Notes: a model not told the origin generated them from the sequence alone. Shown: positions 6,555 through 14,422, numbered from the stretch's first letter. The stretch is 19,378 bases of DNA from Caldifarciminota bacterium (GCA_011042705.1 DRBW01000046.1:1-19378); one strand, 5' to 3'. Numbers and translations: made by a program.

Positions 6555-8276
6555 TTATACGGCTATCTCCTCCCAGATCTCCCTGATCTCAGCGAGGAGC
6601 TTTGTGGCCTCCCTCAGGTATTTGCCGTTCTGAGTGAGGTTCCTCGCCGAGAGATAGCGGCACCGCCTGGCAGCCAGTACCAGGTTTTCCACGTATTTTG
6701 AGGGAAATCCGAGCTCTTTCTCCGTCTTCTTAAGGGCTTCCGTGAACTCCGTTCCCTTTTCAAGGTGATCCCCGAGCCTGCTTACGAGAAGGGCCAGCGC
6801 CGGCGTGACGGGGTACTGCGTGGACTCGGGACACCCCTGGATGGCCCTTTTTATCAGTTTGCCGACCTCGGTCAGAATGAGGGCTCCCCCTGGCAGGAGG
6901 TCAACGACGAGAGCAGCATCGAGGCCGGAGAGCACATCATCCAGGTCGTCCTTCTCCTTCCAGAGAGCCCGGAGCTCTTCGACGTAGATGCCCCTTGTCA
7001 GGGGGATGAGCCTGAGGGCACTGGCCGCAGTCCCGTCAATGAAGGGTATCCTGCGTGCGTTGGATGCTATCCTGGCGTAAAGTAACCCTGACTTGGACGG
7101 GTAGCCGTTGCCCGTCAGGCCGGCCTTTTCTCCCTTTATGAACCAATCGTACTCGGGAGCCGTATATTCCATTCTTGTGAGAGTTATGGATTTCACGGCA
7201 TGGGCCGGTATGGGCCTCTCCCTTTTCTGATCCTCGCAGGCCTCCCTGCCCCAATCGGTGAGCCTGAAGCACTCTTCATCACCGCCGAAACAGATATCAG
7301 CCAGCCTCGCTGCGACGAGCCTGTAAAGGTGTTTCCTCACGTTGATGTTCTCAAGCTTGAAGTTCTTTTTTATGAGGTCGGCAACCGCCTCCTCCGTGGG
7401 GATCTCCCCCTTCGCCTCGAGTTCCTCAAGGCATTTCAGTGCGCAGATGTCGAAGAGCTGGAGGTCCACCGACGGATTGACCGTGATAGGCCCCTCGAAA
7501 TAAATCCTGGCTGCGGGGATCAGGTGTCGTCCCGCCGTCAGGAGCTCGCCGTCGGGTTTGACGAAGGCCATGGCAACCAGCTTATCGAACTCCGGGAGGT
7601 CCCTGTAATTCCCGTTGAGAAAAGCCTTTAAAATCCTCTCGTCTATTATGACCTCATATGCAGGGGCGCTGTGAATTATCGCTGCCCTGAGCTGCTGGCC
7701 GAGGCCTGAGAGGGAATAGATATCGCTCCTCGGTATGCTGAAGGAGAGGAGTCTCATCCCCTCGAGCTCCAGGAGAATGTGCTTTCCCGCCGGAAGGTGT
7801 TTTCTGTAGCCGGGACCAGGCGGCATTTTTCGCAGGTAGTCGGCGAGTTCCCTGGATATGACCAGCCTGGGGTGAGCTTTCTCAAAAAGTTCGATCACGC
7901 TGTAAGCGATGGGCGTGAGTTTGCCGTCACTGGAAAATCCCCTTTCCGCGAGCTCCTTTTCGAAGATGGCACCCGTGCGTCCCTGAGCCAGATAAGCGGT
8001 GTGGAGCATCGAGATTATCTCGGACCCGATGAAACGGAAGTCTTCATCCCATTCCTCGAGGGGAAGGCCCCCGAATTCGGGGGCGCTCTCGATGGTCTCC
8101 GTCAGAAGTGCCCCGGAATAAGTGGGGGCGAAAACCCCCTCTTCGTCGAGCTCGATCAGTCCCATTTTGTCGAGCTGATCGAGGTAGTTTATGTCATCCC
8201 CCTCCACGTCGCTGAATTTTATGCCCTTTTCGCCTGCGATCTTGAGCAGCTGGGCGTGTCTCTTGTGTATTACCAT
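6555..8276 (-). CDS. DUF505-like multi-winged-helix protein
   Basis: 573 residues, no signal peptide or membrane span, so probably cytoplasmic. I recognise it as probably DUF505 (uncharacterised, archaea and thermophilic bacteria) from overall character and context, not from a diagnostic motif. Two segments look like winged helices ending in a TxxG beta-wing: residues about 8-60 (LDQLDKMGLIELDEEG, then PTYSGALL) and about 428-478 (ending ILTEVGKLI). A further segment around 310-347 (LYRLVAARLADICF, then RLTDWGREA) has the same rhythm, suggesting an internally repeated architecture. It may bind DNA or act as a protein scaffold. It begins 1 nt after the HTH gene stop, with AGGAGG 8 nt before the ATG, and is followed by the membrane protease. 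Function unknown. Confidence 0.65.
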   Translation of the reverse strand: MVIHKRHAQLLKIAGEKGIKFSDVEGDDINYLDQLDKMGLIELDEEGVFAPTYSGALLTETIESAPEFGGLPLEEWDEDFRFIGSEIISMLHTAYLAQGRTGAIFEKELAERGFSSDGKLTPIAYSVIELFEKAHPRLVISRELADYLRKMPPGPGYRKHLPAGKHILLELEGMRLLSFSIPRSDIYSLSGLGQQLRAAIIHSAPAYEVIIDERILKAFLNGNYRDLPEFDKLVAMAFVKPDGELLTAGRHLIPAARIYFEGPITVNPSVDLQLFDICALKCLEELEAKGEIPTEEAVADLIKKNFKLENINVRKHLYRLVAARLADICFGGDEECFRLTDWGREACEDQKRERPIPAHAVKSITLTRMEYTAPEYDWFIKGEKAGLTGNGYPSKSGLLYARIASNARRIPFIDGTAASALRLIPLTRGIYVEELRALWKEKDDLDDVLSGLDAALVVDLLPGGALILTEVGKLIKRAIQGCPESTQYPVTPALALLVSRLGDHLEKGTEFTEALKKTEKELGFPSKYVENLVLAARRCRYLSARNLTQNGKYLREATKLLAEIREIWEEIAV

Positions 8277-8277
8277 T

Positions 8278-8898
8278 TTACTCTCCTCCTTCGAGGCTAA
8301 TTCTGATCTTGTGCAGAAGATCGCTGGGGCTCTTCACCGGATACTCGAGCTTTTCCAGGATCTTCTCCGAGGGTACGTTCTTTATCGTGAGGCCCTTCAG
8401 CCTTTCAGCGAGCTCCTCCTTCCCCGCGGGAAAGTCCATTCCCTTTATTTTCCTGAGCACCTCGATGGGCCAGTAGATGCCGAGACTCTCCGATGCGCTT
8501 TCGAGTGCGTATATGAAGAAATTGAGGTAATCCCTGCCCTCCTTGATCTCCCTGTATGCGAGTTTCGCAAGGCCTCCGGCCGTATGGGCTCTGGGCGTCT
8601 TTTCCTGAAGTTCGCCTTCGAGTTTCTGCATGACGAGCTCCGGATCGGCCCTGAGGATGTTCCTCACCGTCTGCCGCGTCAGACCCAGGAATTCAGCGAT
8701 CTCGTCCTCGGTTTTGAGGGATTGATCGGCCAGGACCACGGCATAGGCGGCCTCCATCAGGGATGTTATCCAGGTGAGATTTCTGAGCTCGATCAGCTTT
8801 CTGGGGCCTCCTATGATTTCCAGAGCTTTAAGAAAAACCCTGATGGCCATCGTATCGATGTCATACTGTTGAATTTCATCGGGACGTAATACCGGCAT
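8278..8898 (-). CDS. Small HTH protein adjacent to the KaiC-like gene (near-KaiC domain type)
   Basis: 206 residues. A clear helix-turn-helix lies at about 61-84 (KTEDEIAEFLGLTRQTVRN), of the kind found at the end of sigma-like and response-regulator DNA-binding domains. The flanking helices (17-58 and 105-145) are unassigned. From memory, a family model describes a probable regulatory domain found regularly next to KaiC-like genes, and both the HTH and the position fit it. It has a good Shine-Dalgarno (GGAGG, 7 nt). It begins 15 nt after the KaiC-like stop and ends 1 nt before the DUF505-like gene. It could be the DNA-binding output of the module, or an adaptor that reuses the HTH fold. Confidence 0.65.
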   Translation of the reverse strand: MPVLRPDEIQQYDIDTMAIRVFLKALEIIGGPRKLIELRNLTWITSLMEAAYAVVLADQSLKTEDEIAEFLGLTRQTVRNILRADPELVMQKLEGELQEKTPRAHTAGGLAKLAYREIKEGRDYLNFFIYALESASESLGIYWPIEVLRKIKGMDFPAGKEELAERLKGLTIKNVPSEKILEKLEYPVKSPSDLLHKIRISLEGGE

Positions 8899-8913
8899 CT
8901 TCCCACCTCCTTT

Positions 8914-9777
8914 TTATTGTTTTTTGAGATACTCTTTCAGGCTCTTTCCGATTTTGACCAGACCGAGGTCTGTGATCTCCATGAGGTGGGTGTCGGTGTC
9001 GTGACCGCACATCCTGCACCCGTCGATCCTGAAAAACCTGATGAGCTCACCTATGGGCTTTTTGTAAATCCGTTCGTCATACTGGCTCTGGATCATGCGC
9101 TTCGACAGGACCATCGTGCAGTCGACTATGTGGGATACAGCGTAACCACCGGCTGCCTCGGCCGACAGCTCCTCGTGTCCGGAGCGCTTCTGGGAGACAA
9201 GCAGGGCGGTCTGATACCATTTTTTCAGGAAGTTGTAAACCTGTCTCACGAAAGTCCTGGCGAGCATCTCCCTGGCCTCGTAAAGGCCGGTGATGGAGTC
9301 GATGACGGTGAAATCGATCTTGTAGGTCTTTATCGCGTAGGCCAGGGTGTCGAGGAGGACCTTTATGTCTTCTCTGAGGGCGGAGTAGCTGGCTGCGTCT
9401 ATTATGTATATGTTCTTTTCGATCTCGTCGCTCTCCTGAAACCCCATCGCCAGCGCCCTTTCCTTGAGTCCGACCGAGAGAAATGCGGCCGGCGTCTCCA
9501 CCGTGATGAATGCCACCCTTTTGCCGCGGGCTGCCTGTCTGACTGCGAATTGTTCTACCATGAGGGATTTTCCGGTGTCAGAGATCCCGGTCAGGTTTAC
9601 CACGGCGTAACGGGGGATCCCACCAAGGGGAACGCGGATCGCCCTGCCATCCTGAATCCTGGAGGTGAAAAAGAGCTCATCGAGCCCCTCCACACCCGAG
9701 GGCACGCCCTCGAGTTTAGGGGCTTTCTTTCCCACTTCACTTAGATTTTTTATGCTCTCCTTTATCAGGTTTTCCAT
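8914..9777 (-). CDS. KaiC-like RecA-superfamily ATPase
   Basis: 287 residues, a single RecA/KaiC domain. Walker A is GISDTGKS at 64-71, the catalytic glutamate is in VETP (Glu95), and Walker B is FTVIDS at 156-161. The N-terminal SGVEGLDELF (27-36) is the typical KaiC/RadA entry motif. The C-terminal tail carries CRMCGH plus His264 (Cys254, Cys257, His259, His264), a possible small metal site that cyanobacterial KaiC lacks. It resembles the single-domain KaiC relatives of archaea and thermophilic bacteria (the AF_0795-type family as I recall it), not a circadian KaiC, which has two domains. It heads the operon HTH/DUF505/protease. The promoter sits so close that the mRNA is probably leaderless, and no Shine-Dalgarno is present. 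Confidence 0.85.
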   Translation of the reverse strand: MENLIKESIKNLSEVGKKAPKLEGVPSGVEGLDELFFTSRIQDGRAIRVPLGGIPRYAVVNLTGISDTGKSLMVEQFAVRQAARGKRVAFITVETPAAFLSVGLKERALAMGFQESDEIEKNIYIIDAASYSALREDIKVLLDTLAYAIKTYKIDFTVIDSITGLYEAREMLARTFVRQVYNFLKKWYQTALLVSQKRSGHEELSAEAAGGYAVSHIVDCTMVLSKRMIQSQYDERIYKKPIGELIRFFRIDGCRMCGHDTDTHLMEITDLGLVKIGKSLKEYLKKQ

Positions 9778-9785
9778 AGCCTATA

Positions 9786-9814
9786 TTAATACCTTTCTTG
9801 AGCCAGTTTGTCAA
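9786..9814 (-). promoter_or_regulatory. Promoter of the KaiC-like operon
   Basis: Minus strand: perfect TTGACA at 9814-9809, a 17-nt spacer, then TATTAA at 9791-9786. The predicted start falls at about 9779, one or two nucleotides before the ATG at 9777, so the transcript would be leaderless. The -10 matches consensus at four of six positions. Confidence 0.65.
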
Positions 9815-10058
9815 CCTGTTTTTCAGATTATAAAGATGGCGGGCGTCGATTCAAATATATGTTATATGCGCGCACATGAGTCAGCTCCGCATTCCTATCG
9901 GGAAATTCGCCTTGCCCGTCCTCGAGGTCAGGTGGCCTACAGCTTTTCAGGCTGACGGGCCGTATTGCTGCGAAATCCGATCACAAGTCAATTATATCCT
10001 CTGGAGCTTTGCGGTATCCCACCGCTTCCCTGTTTCCACTGGTTTCGACGATGTTGTC
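9815..10058. other. Intergenic region without a convincing gene
   Basis: About 240 nt between two divergent promoters. I see no coding signature, tRNA or terminator. The only structure is a 7-bp inverted repeat, GCCCGTC at 9914-9920 and GACGGGC at 9954-9960, with small internal hairpins (for example CAGC 9940-9943 with GCTG 9951-9954), and an AT-rich stretch near 9852-9866. It may hold regulatory sites or be remnant sequence. Confidence 0.4.
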
Positions 10059-10087
10059 TTGACAGGCCAGGTTTTCTCTGGTAAAAT
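10059..10087 (+). promoter_or_regulatory. Sigma-70-type promoter of the SufT-like gene
   Basis: TTGACA at 10059-10064, a 17-nt spacer, TAAAAT at 10082-10087. Predicted start near 10094, giving a leader of only about 14 nt that still includes AAGGAGG at 10097-10103. Confidence 0.85.
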
Positions 10088-10107
10088 GCAGGGAAGAAGG
10101 AGGAAAT

Positions 10108-10419
10108 ATGCTCACGAAGGAAAAGGTTATAGAAGCGCTTAAAGAGGTATTTGACCCCGAGATACCCATTAATATCGTGGATCTCGGGCTTATTTACGGG
10201 ATAGAGATCGAGGGGAACAAGGTTCACGTGAAGATGACCCTCACGGCTCGCGGCTGCCCCCTCGCCGGCGCCATCGCCATGCAGGCCAAGGATCGGCTTC
10301 TCAAGCTGGAGGGCGTTGAGGACGCGGAAGTGGAGATCGTCTGGGACCCTCCCTGGACCGTGGACAGGATTTCCGAGGAGGGGAAGAGGATCCTTCGGTC
10401 TTATGGGTATAACATCTGA
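10108..10419 (+). CDS. MIP18/SufT-type Fe-S assembly factor (DUF59)
   Basis: 103 residues, a complete single MIP18 (DUF59) domain. Diagnostic segments are DPEIPINIVDLGLIYGI at 16-32, MTLTARGCPLAG at 43-54 with the conserved Cys50, and WDPPWT at 79-84. Family members (SufT, PaaD, the N-terminus of some Mrp proteins) help insert or repair Fe-S clusters. No suf/isc genes are in the window, so its client is unknown. It has its own promoter and a strong Shine-Dalgarno 4 nt before the ATG. It is flanked by oppositely oriented genes, so it is monocistronic. Its stop is separated from the convergent rodA stop by only 2 nt. Confidence 0.92.
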   Translation: MLTKEKVIEALKEVFDPEIPINIVDLGLIYGIEIEGNKVHVKMTLTARGCPLAGAIAMQAKDRLLKLEGVEDAEVEIVWDPPWTVDRISEEGKRILRSYGYNI

Positions 10420-10421
10420 GT

Positions 10422-11615
10422 CTATTCGAGGATTCGGTAGCTCGAGCTTTCCTCTTTTAATGCCCTTATGAGCAGTCCGAGGAGCGCTGCTTCTACGGTG
10501 AGGTGACTTCCGCCATAGGTCATGAAGGGCAGAGGCACTCCGGCTACCGGGAAGAAGCCCAGGTTCGTACCTACGTTGGCCAGAAAATGATATGTGAAAT
10601 AGGCACCTATTCCGAAGCCGAGCGCCCTCCTGAAGCGATCTCGCATCCTGAAGGAAGAGCGTAGGGTTGCGTATATCAATCCGCCGAAGAGAAGGAAGAC
10701 CAGGAGGGAGCCGGCGAACCCGAATTCCTCGCCGAAGCTCGAGAAGATAAAATCTGTGTGAGCGGCCGGCAGGAAGGATAGGCCCTTCTGGGTTCCCCTG
10801 CCGTAACCCTTGCCACCAAAGCCTCCCGATCCCAGGGCGATCCTCGCCTGGAGTATCTGCCAGCCCGAGCCCGTCCTGTATTTCTCCGGAGCGAGGAAGG
10901 CGATCACCCTCTCCCTCTGATAAGGTTTCAGGGCCTTTTTCCATATAAGGGGAGTGCTGAAGCCGAGGAGAAGTATGAGGGTCAGGAGGCTCACAGTGTA
11001 AGCCAGGCCCGCCTTTATGTAGCGAGAGTGAAGCAGCGCGCCGACGAAAAGGATGAGGAAGAGGATAGGGGAAAAGGAGGTTATCACTGCGAGAGGAGGC
11101 ATCACGAGAAAGGCGAGGTAAAAGGGCGATATGTCGAAGAGATAGAGCAAAAAGAAGTAGATCCAGAGAAAAGTGACGGAGGTAGCCAGGTCGGGCTCTG
11201 CTATCGTCAGGAGGAAGGGGATCAGGGCGAGAAGGCCGAGCTGAAGGAGAAGAGCTATCTGACTCTTTCTGCGGTTGGAGAGGATTCTCGCTGCGATCAG
11301 AATATACCCGAGCTTGGCAAGTTCCGAGGGCTGAAACCTGGTGCTTCCGAACTGTAGCCACCTCCTGGGACCCGGGCCTCCCATCATTAAAGCAAGGGCG
11401 AGGAAGAGGATCGATATCAGGTAGATGGGAATGCCAAAGGCCTTCCAGAATTTCAGGGGCACGAGGGAAAAGAGAGCGAAGACGGAGGCCGAGAAGAAAG
11501 CCCAGGCAAGCTGTCTCTCGAAGTAGAACTGGCTTATTGACGAGAGCTCCACGAGCCCCATGGCGAGAAGGGTGAAGGGAATTATTATGAAAGCTCGAAT
11601 TTCACTTTTCTGCAT
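10422..11615 (-). CDS. rodA: Rod-shape peptidoglycan polymerase RodA (SEDS family)
   Basis: 397 residues, a polytopic membrane protein of about ten transmembrane segments. SEDS signatures: RFQPSELAK at 93-101, GGKGYGRGTQ at 267-276, AAHTDFIFSSFGEEFGF at 284-300 with Asp288 as the likely catalytic acid, and VAGVPLPFMTYGGSHL at 357-372 near the C-terminus. RodA polymerises glycan strands from lipid II, paired with the class B PBP encoded just upstream. Minor departures from consensus include EPDLAT for the common PDLGT and TYGGS for SYGGS. Its ATG overlaps the end of mrdA by 14 nt. The purine-rich AAGG touches the ATG and is too close for a normal Shine-Dalgarno, so reinitiation is likely. It is the last gene of the mutS-mre operon. 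Confidence 0.93.
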   Translation of the reverse strand: MQKSEIRAFIIIPFTLLAMGLVELSSISQFYFERQLAWAFFSASVFALFSLVPLKFWKAFGIPIYLISILFLALALMMGGPGPRRWLQFGSTRFQPSELAKLGYILIAARILSNRRKSQIALLLQLGLLALIPFLLTIAEPDLATSVTFLWIYFFLLYLFDISPFYLAFLVMPPLAVITSFSPILFLILFVGALLHSRYIKAGLAYTVSLLTLILLLGFSTPLIWKKALKPYQRERVIAFLAPEKYRTGSGWQILQARIALGSGGFGGKGYGRGTQKGLSFLPAAHTDFIFSSFGEEFGFAGSLLVFLLFGGLIYATLRSSFRMRDRFRRALGFGIGAYFTYHFLANVGTNLGFFPVAGVPLPFMTYGGSHLTVEAALLGLLIRALKEESSSYRILE

Positions 11616-13302
11616 CCTTCAGGTACCTTTCTATAAGTTTGCCGGCGATGGGAGCTGCATAGCTACCTCCGTGTCCGGCATTCTCCACGATCACAACAAT
11701 GGCGATCTTCGGGTCCCTATAAGGGGCGTAAGCTGCGAAAAGGGCGTGTTCTTTTCCATGAGGGTTCTGCGCGGTGCCGGTTTTGCCCGCCACATCAATT
11801 CCCTCGATCTGTGCGCTTCTTCCCGTCCCCTTCTCTCCGTTCACGACGAGATACATGCCGCGCCTTATGTGTTCCAGCACTTCCCTTTCGACTGGGGCTC
11901 TGTGCCAGGAAAGGCTCTTCTTATCCACTTTCAGGACATGGGGCGTGGCCGTCGAATCCATGGCTATGAGAGCCGTTAGAAAGGCCAGGTCCAGCGGAGT
12001 GAGAAGTATCTCTCCCTGACCGATCGCCAGGTTCAGGACGAGACCTTCCGGAACCCTGCCCTTGCCGTACCTCTCCTCGTACCAGGGCATGTCGGGGATG
12101 AAGCCGCCCTTTTCCCCCGGGAGGTCTATCCCGAGTTTCTCCTGAAGCCCGAAATTCCTCACGCATTTCAGGAAGCGGGCCAGGCCGATCTTCTGGCCGA
12201 GATAGTAGAAGTACACGTCACAGGACTGTTCGATGGCATGGTAAAAGTCGAGTGCCCCGTGGCCCGAGGGGAGCCAGCACCTCCAGATCCTGTTTCCCAT
12301 CCTGTAGGCACCGTTGCAGGTCACGGGTCGATCCTGAGGGTTGACGAGATGTAGATCCAGGGCAATGGCTCCTGTCACCAGTTTGAAGATGGAGCCCGGG
12401 GGGTAGAGCCCGGCGATACAGCGGTCGAGCAGGGGATTGTCCTTCCTTTCTACGAGTTTTTTCCACTCCTCCTGGGAGATCCCCATCGAGAGCACGTTGG
12501 GATCGACATAGGGCTTTGAATAGAAGAGAAGGATGTCTCCGTTCCGCGGATCGAGAGCTACTGCGACCCCCCGTCTGTATTCTCGGAAAAGGGAATCAGC
12601 ATAGAGCTGAAGGTCCCTGTCGACGGTGAGCACGATATCCCTGCCTTTGACGGGGGGTATAGGCGGACGGGGATCGGTCTCTATTATTTTTCCCGTGGCG
12701 TCGACCGAATAAAACCTGTAGCCCGGCTTTCCGCTGAGGACCTCCTCGTACTTCTTCTCAACGCCCGATTTCCCGATGATATCCCCGGGTTTGAACTCGG
12801 GATTCCTCTTGAGGTCAGAAGGACCCACTTCTCCGGTATAGCCCAGCAGATGAAAGAAGGGTCCGCCATAAAGGTACCTCCTCGTCGGGACGGTGCTCAC
12901 CACGATCCAGGGAAAGCGGTCCTCCCTTTCCTCCACCGATATGACCTCCTCCAGCGAAGCCCCGTCCTTTATCCTTATGTATCCCGGCTTTCCGATTATG
13001 GTATCGGGGTCTATGTCGACGTGGAGAAGCCCTGAGAGCTCGGTCAGGCCCTCCTTCGTGGTCTTCTCACCGAGAACTGAAATCCTGAATATGGGTTTCC
13101 AATCGGCCAGGACGCGGCCCTTTCGGTCCAGGATTTTCCCCCGCAGCGGAGGCACCCGTAGGGGTTTTATGTAGTTTTTCTCAGCCTGTTTCAGGTACTG
13201 TTTGTGGTCCAGAATCTGAATTTTCACCAGTCTCAGGAGGAGGAGACCCCACAGGGCGAAGAAAAGATAGAGAAAGCTTCTGTATCTCACTGAATTCCCC
13301 AT
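11602..13302 (-). CDS. mrdA: Penicillin-binding protein 2 (class B transpeptidase)
   Basis: 566 residues, consistent with PBP2, the monofunctional transpeptidase that cross-links peptidoglycan in the elongasome with RodA. One N-terminal transmembrane anchor (about 9-26) is followed by the dimerisation domain with RGKILDRKGRVLA (54-66), then the catalytic domain. The active-site motifs are SIFK at 304-307 with nucleophile Ser304 (in YPPGSIFK), SCD at 360-362, and KTGT at 507-510 (in VAGKTGTAQ). It is slightly shorter than E. coli PBP2. It overlaps mreD by 16 nt and rodA by 14 nt, and it lacks its own Shine-Dalgarno, so translation is probably coupled to mreD. Confidence 0.95.
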   Translation of the reverse strand: MGNSVRYRSFLYLFFALWGLLLLRLVKIQILDHKQYLKQAEKNYIKPLRVPPLRGKILDRKGRVLADWKPIFRISVLGEKTTKEGLTELSGLLHVDIDPDTIIGKPGYIRIKDGASLEEVISVEEREDRFPWIVVSTVPTRRYLYGGPFFHLLGYTGEVGPSDLKRNPEFKPGDIIGKSGVEKKYEEVLSGKPGYRFYSVDATGKIIETDPRPPIPPVKGRDIVLTVDRDLQLYADSLFREYRRGVAVALDPRNGDILLFYSKPYVDPNVLSMGISQEEWKKLVERKDNPLLDRCIAGLYPPGSIFKLVTGAIALDLHLVNPQDRPVTCNGAYRMGNRIWRCWLPSGHGALDFYHAIEQSCDVYFYYLGQKIGLARFLKCVRNFGLQEKLGIDLPGEKGGFIPDMPWYEERYGKGRVPEGLVLNLAIGQGEILLTPLDLAFLTALIAMDSTATPHVLKVDKKSLSWHRAPVEREVLEHIRRGMYLVVNGEKGTGRSAQIEGIDVAGKTGTAQNPHGKEHALFAAYAPYRDPKIAIVVIVENAGHGGSYAAPIAGKLIERYLKDAEK

Positions 13303-13718
13303 GACACGAAGAGGGAAAGCAACGAGGTGGTCAGGACTGAAGAAATCAGGTTAGCCGGGGAGATCGAAGTCCCTGAAGACCAGCTGAGAGCGAGGATGTA
13401 GAAGAGGCTGAACAACAGGAAATAGAAAAATTTCGGAGCCGTGAGCTTCAGGTTAACGTATCCCTTGAAGATGTAGCCAATCAAGCCCGTGATCACGAAC
13501 AGGAAGGGAGAGACCCAGAGATTTTGGGGGAACAGGCCGTCCTTCAGTATTCCGGCCAGAAAGGCTATGGGGACGAAGACCTCTGTCGCGATTGCAAGCG
13601 AGAGGGGCATCAGCAGGGCGAGAGTGAGTACCGGAAAGCCCCTGAGCAGAACTCTCGCCTCGACCATCGAGAGAACGAGGAGCAGGAAGATGAGAATTAT
13701 CAGCTTGAACCCTCTCAT
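13287..13718 (-). CDS. mreD: Rod-shape determining protein MreD
   Basis: 143 residues, a small hydrophobic protein with about five transmembrane segments, in the usual mreBCD order. Similarity is weak, as is normal for MreD, so the call rests on size, hydrophobicity and position. The frame is open up to 13901, but the upstream part only reads through mreC in another frame. The ATG at 13718 overlaps the mreC stop by 4 nt (ATGA) and gives the expected membrane-embedded N-terminus (MRGFKLIIL). MreD links MreBC to PBP2/RodA. Its end overlaps mrdA by 16 nt. Confidence 0.88.
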   Translation of the reverse strand: MRGFKLIILIFLLLVLSMVEARVLLRGFPVLTLALLMPLSLAIATEVFVPIAFLAGILKDGLFPQNLWVSPFLFVITGLIGYIFKGYVNLKLTAPKFFYFLLFSLFYILALSWSSGTSISPANLISSVLTTSLLSLFVSWGIQ

Positions 13719-14422
13719 TTCTTTAGGACGGTGTAACTGCCTGCCCTGTAATAATCGACGAAGAGTTTCACCCTGATGTTCCGATAGAAGGGGTCCTCCG
13801 AGGGGAGCATGTCCTTTATCACCCCGACGGGTATTGCTTTGGGGAAAACTCCTCCAAGGCCCGAGGTAGCCAGGGTATCGCCGGGCCTCACGTCGGCCCA
13901 CTCGGGAATGTAGAGGAGAGCGGGCTCGAGCCCACCCCGCAGCACCCCGAGGGCTCCGCTTCTCGTGTCCACGACGCCCACTTTCATCTCGTCGGAGAGC
14001 AGCGTGAGGAAGGAGGATGAGCCCTCCATCGATTCCGTGATCTTCCCGGCCAGGTTCCCCTTCTGAAGGACGGGGTCTCCGTATTCTATTCCCGATTCCT
14101 TTCCCTTATCCAGGGCTATTTTCGTCGGAACGCCCAGGGGGGAGTACGCGATGGGGATGGCAGAGGTCTTTACGGTGTCTTCTTCCAGGAAAAGTTCGAG
14201 TTTCTCCGTCACGGCGCGGTGCCTGGCCTCAGCGAGCTCTCTGAGTAGATCCTCCCTTTCTTTCCTGATATTTAGAAAATCTACGACGGTGGCTTCGGCT
14301 TTCAGGAGGGGGATGTAAAAAGAGCGCAAGAGGTAGGAGGTCGTGATCCGGCGGACTTCCGGGATGGCGAATAGAAAACTCAACAGAAGAAATATCGCAA
14401 TTAGTCTCTGGGAAGCTTTCAC
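13715..14422 (-). CDS. mreC: Rod-shape determining protein MreC
   Basis: 235 residues. A transmembrane segment at about 6-22 is followed by a short coiled-coil region (45-80) and a beta-rich periplasmic domain. Its conserved block is VRPGDTLATSGLGGVFPKAIPVG at about 178-200, diagnostic of MreC. It activates PBP2-RodA and links it to MreB filaments inside. It is somewhat short compared with E. coli MreC, mainly at the C-terminus. The 4-nt overlaps with mreB upstream and mreD downstream support tight translational coupling. Confidence 0.94.
   Translation of the reverse strand: MKASQRLIAIFLLLSFLFAIPEVRRITTSYLLRSFYIPLLKAEATVVDFLNIRKEREDLLRELAEARHRAVTEKLELFLEEDTVKTSAIPIAYSPLGVPTKIALDKGKESGIEYGDPVLQKGNLAGKITESMEGSSSFLTLLSDEMKVGVVDTRSGALGVLRGGLEPALLYIPEWADVRPGDTLATSGLGGVFPKAIPVGVIKDMLPSEDPFYRNIRVKLFVDYYRAGSYTVLKK

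Noticed and set aside
8914..9777. Circadian-clock KaiC
   Set aside because: Cyanobacterial KaiC has two tandem ATPase domains and partners KaiA/KaiB. This is a single-domain relative with none of these partners nearby.
9988..11361. Large minus-strand open frame of 457 residues across the SufT-like gene and rodA
   Set aside because: It is low-complexity, rich in Arg/Pro/Ser, matches no family I recognise, and overlaps two well-supported genes, so it is a shadow frame.
13719..13901. Longer mreD reading frame starting inside mreC
   Set aside because: The extra 61 residues are an out-of-frame reading of mreC. The ATG at 13718 with ATGA overlap gives the expected hydrophobic N-terminus.
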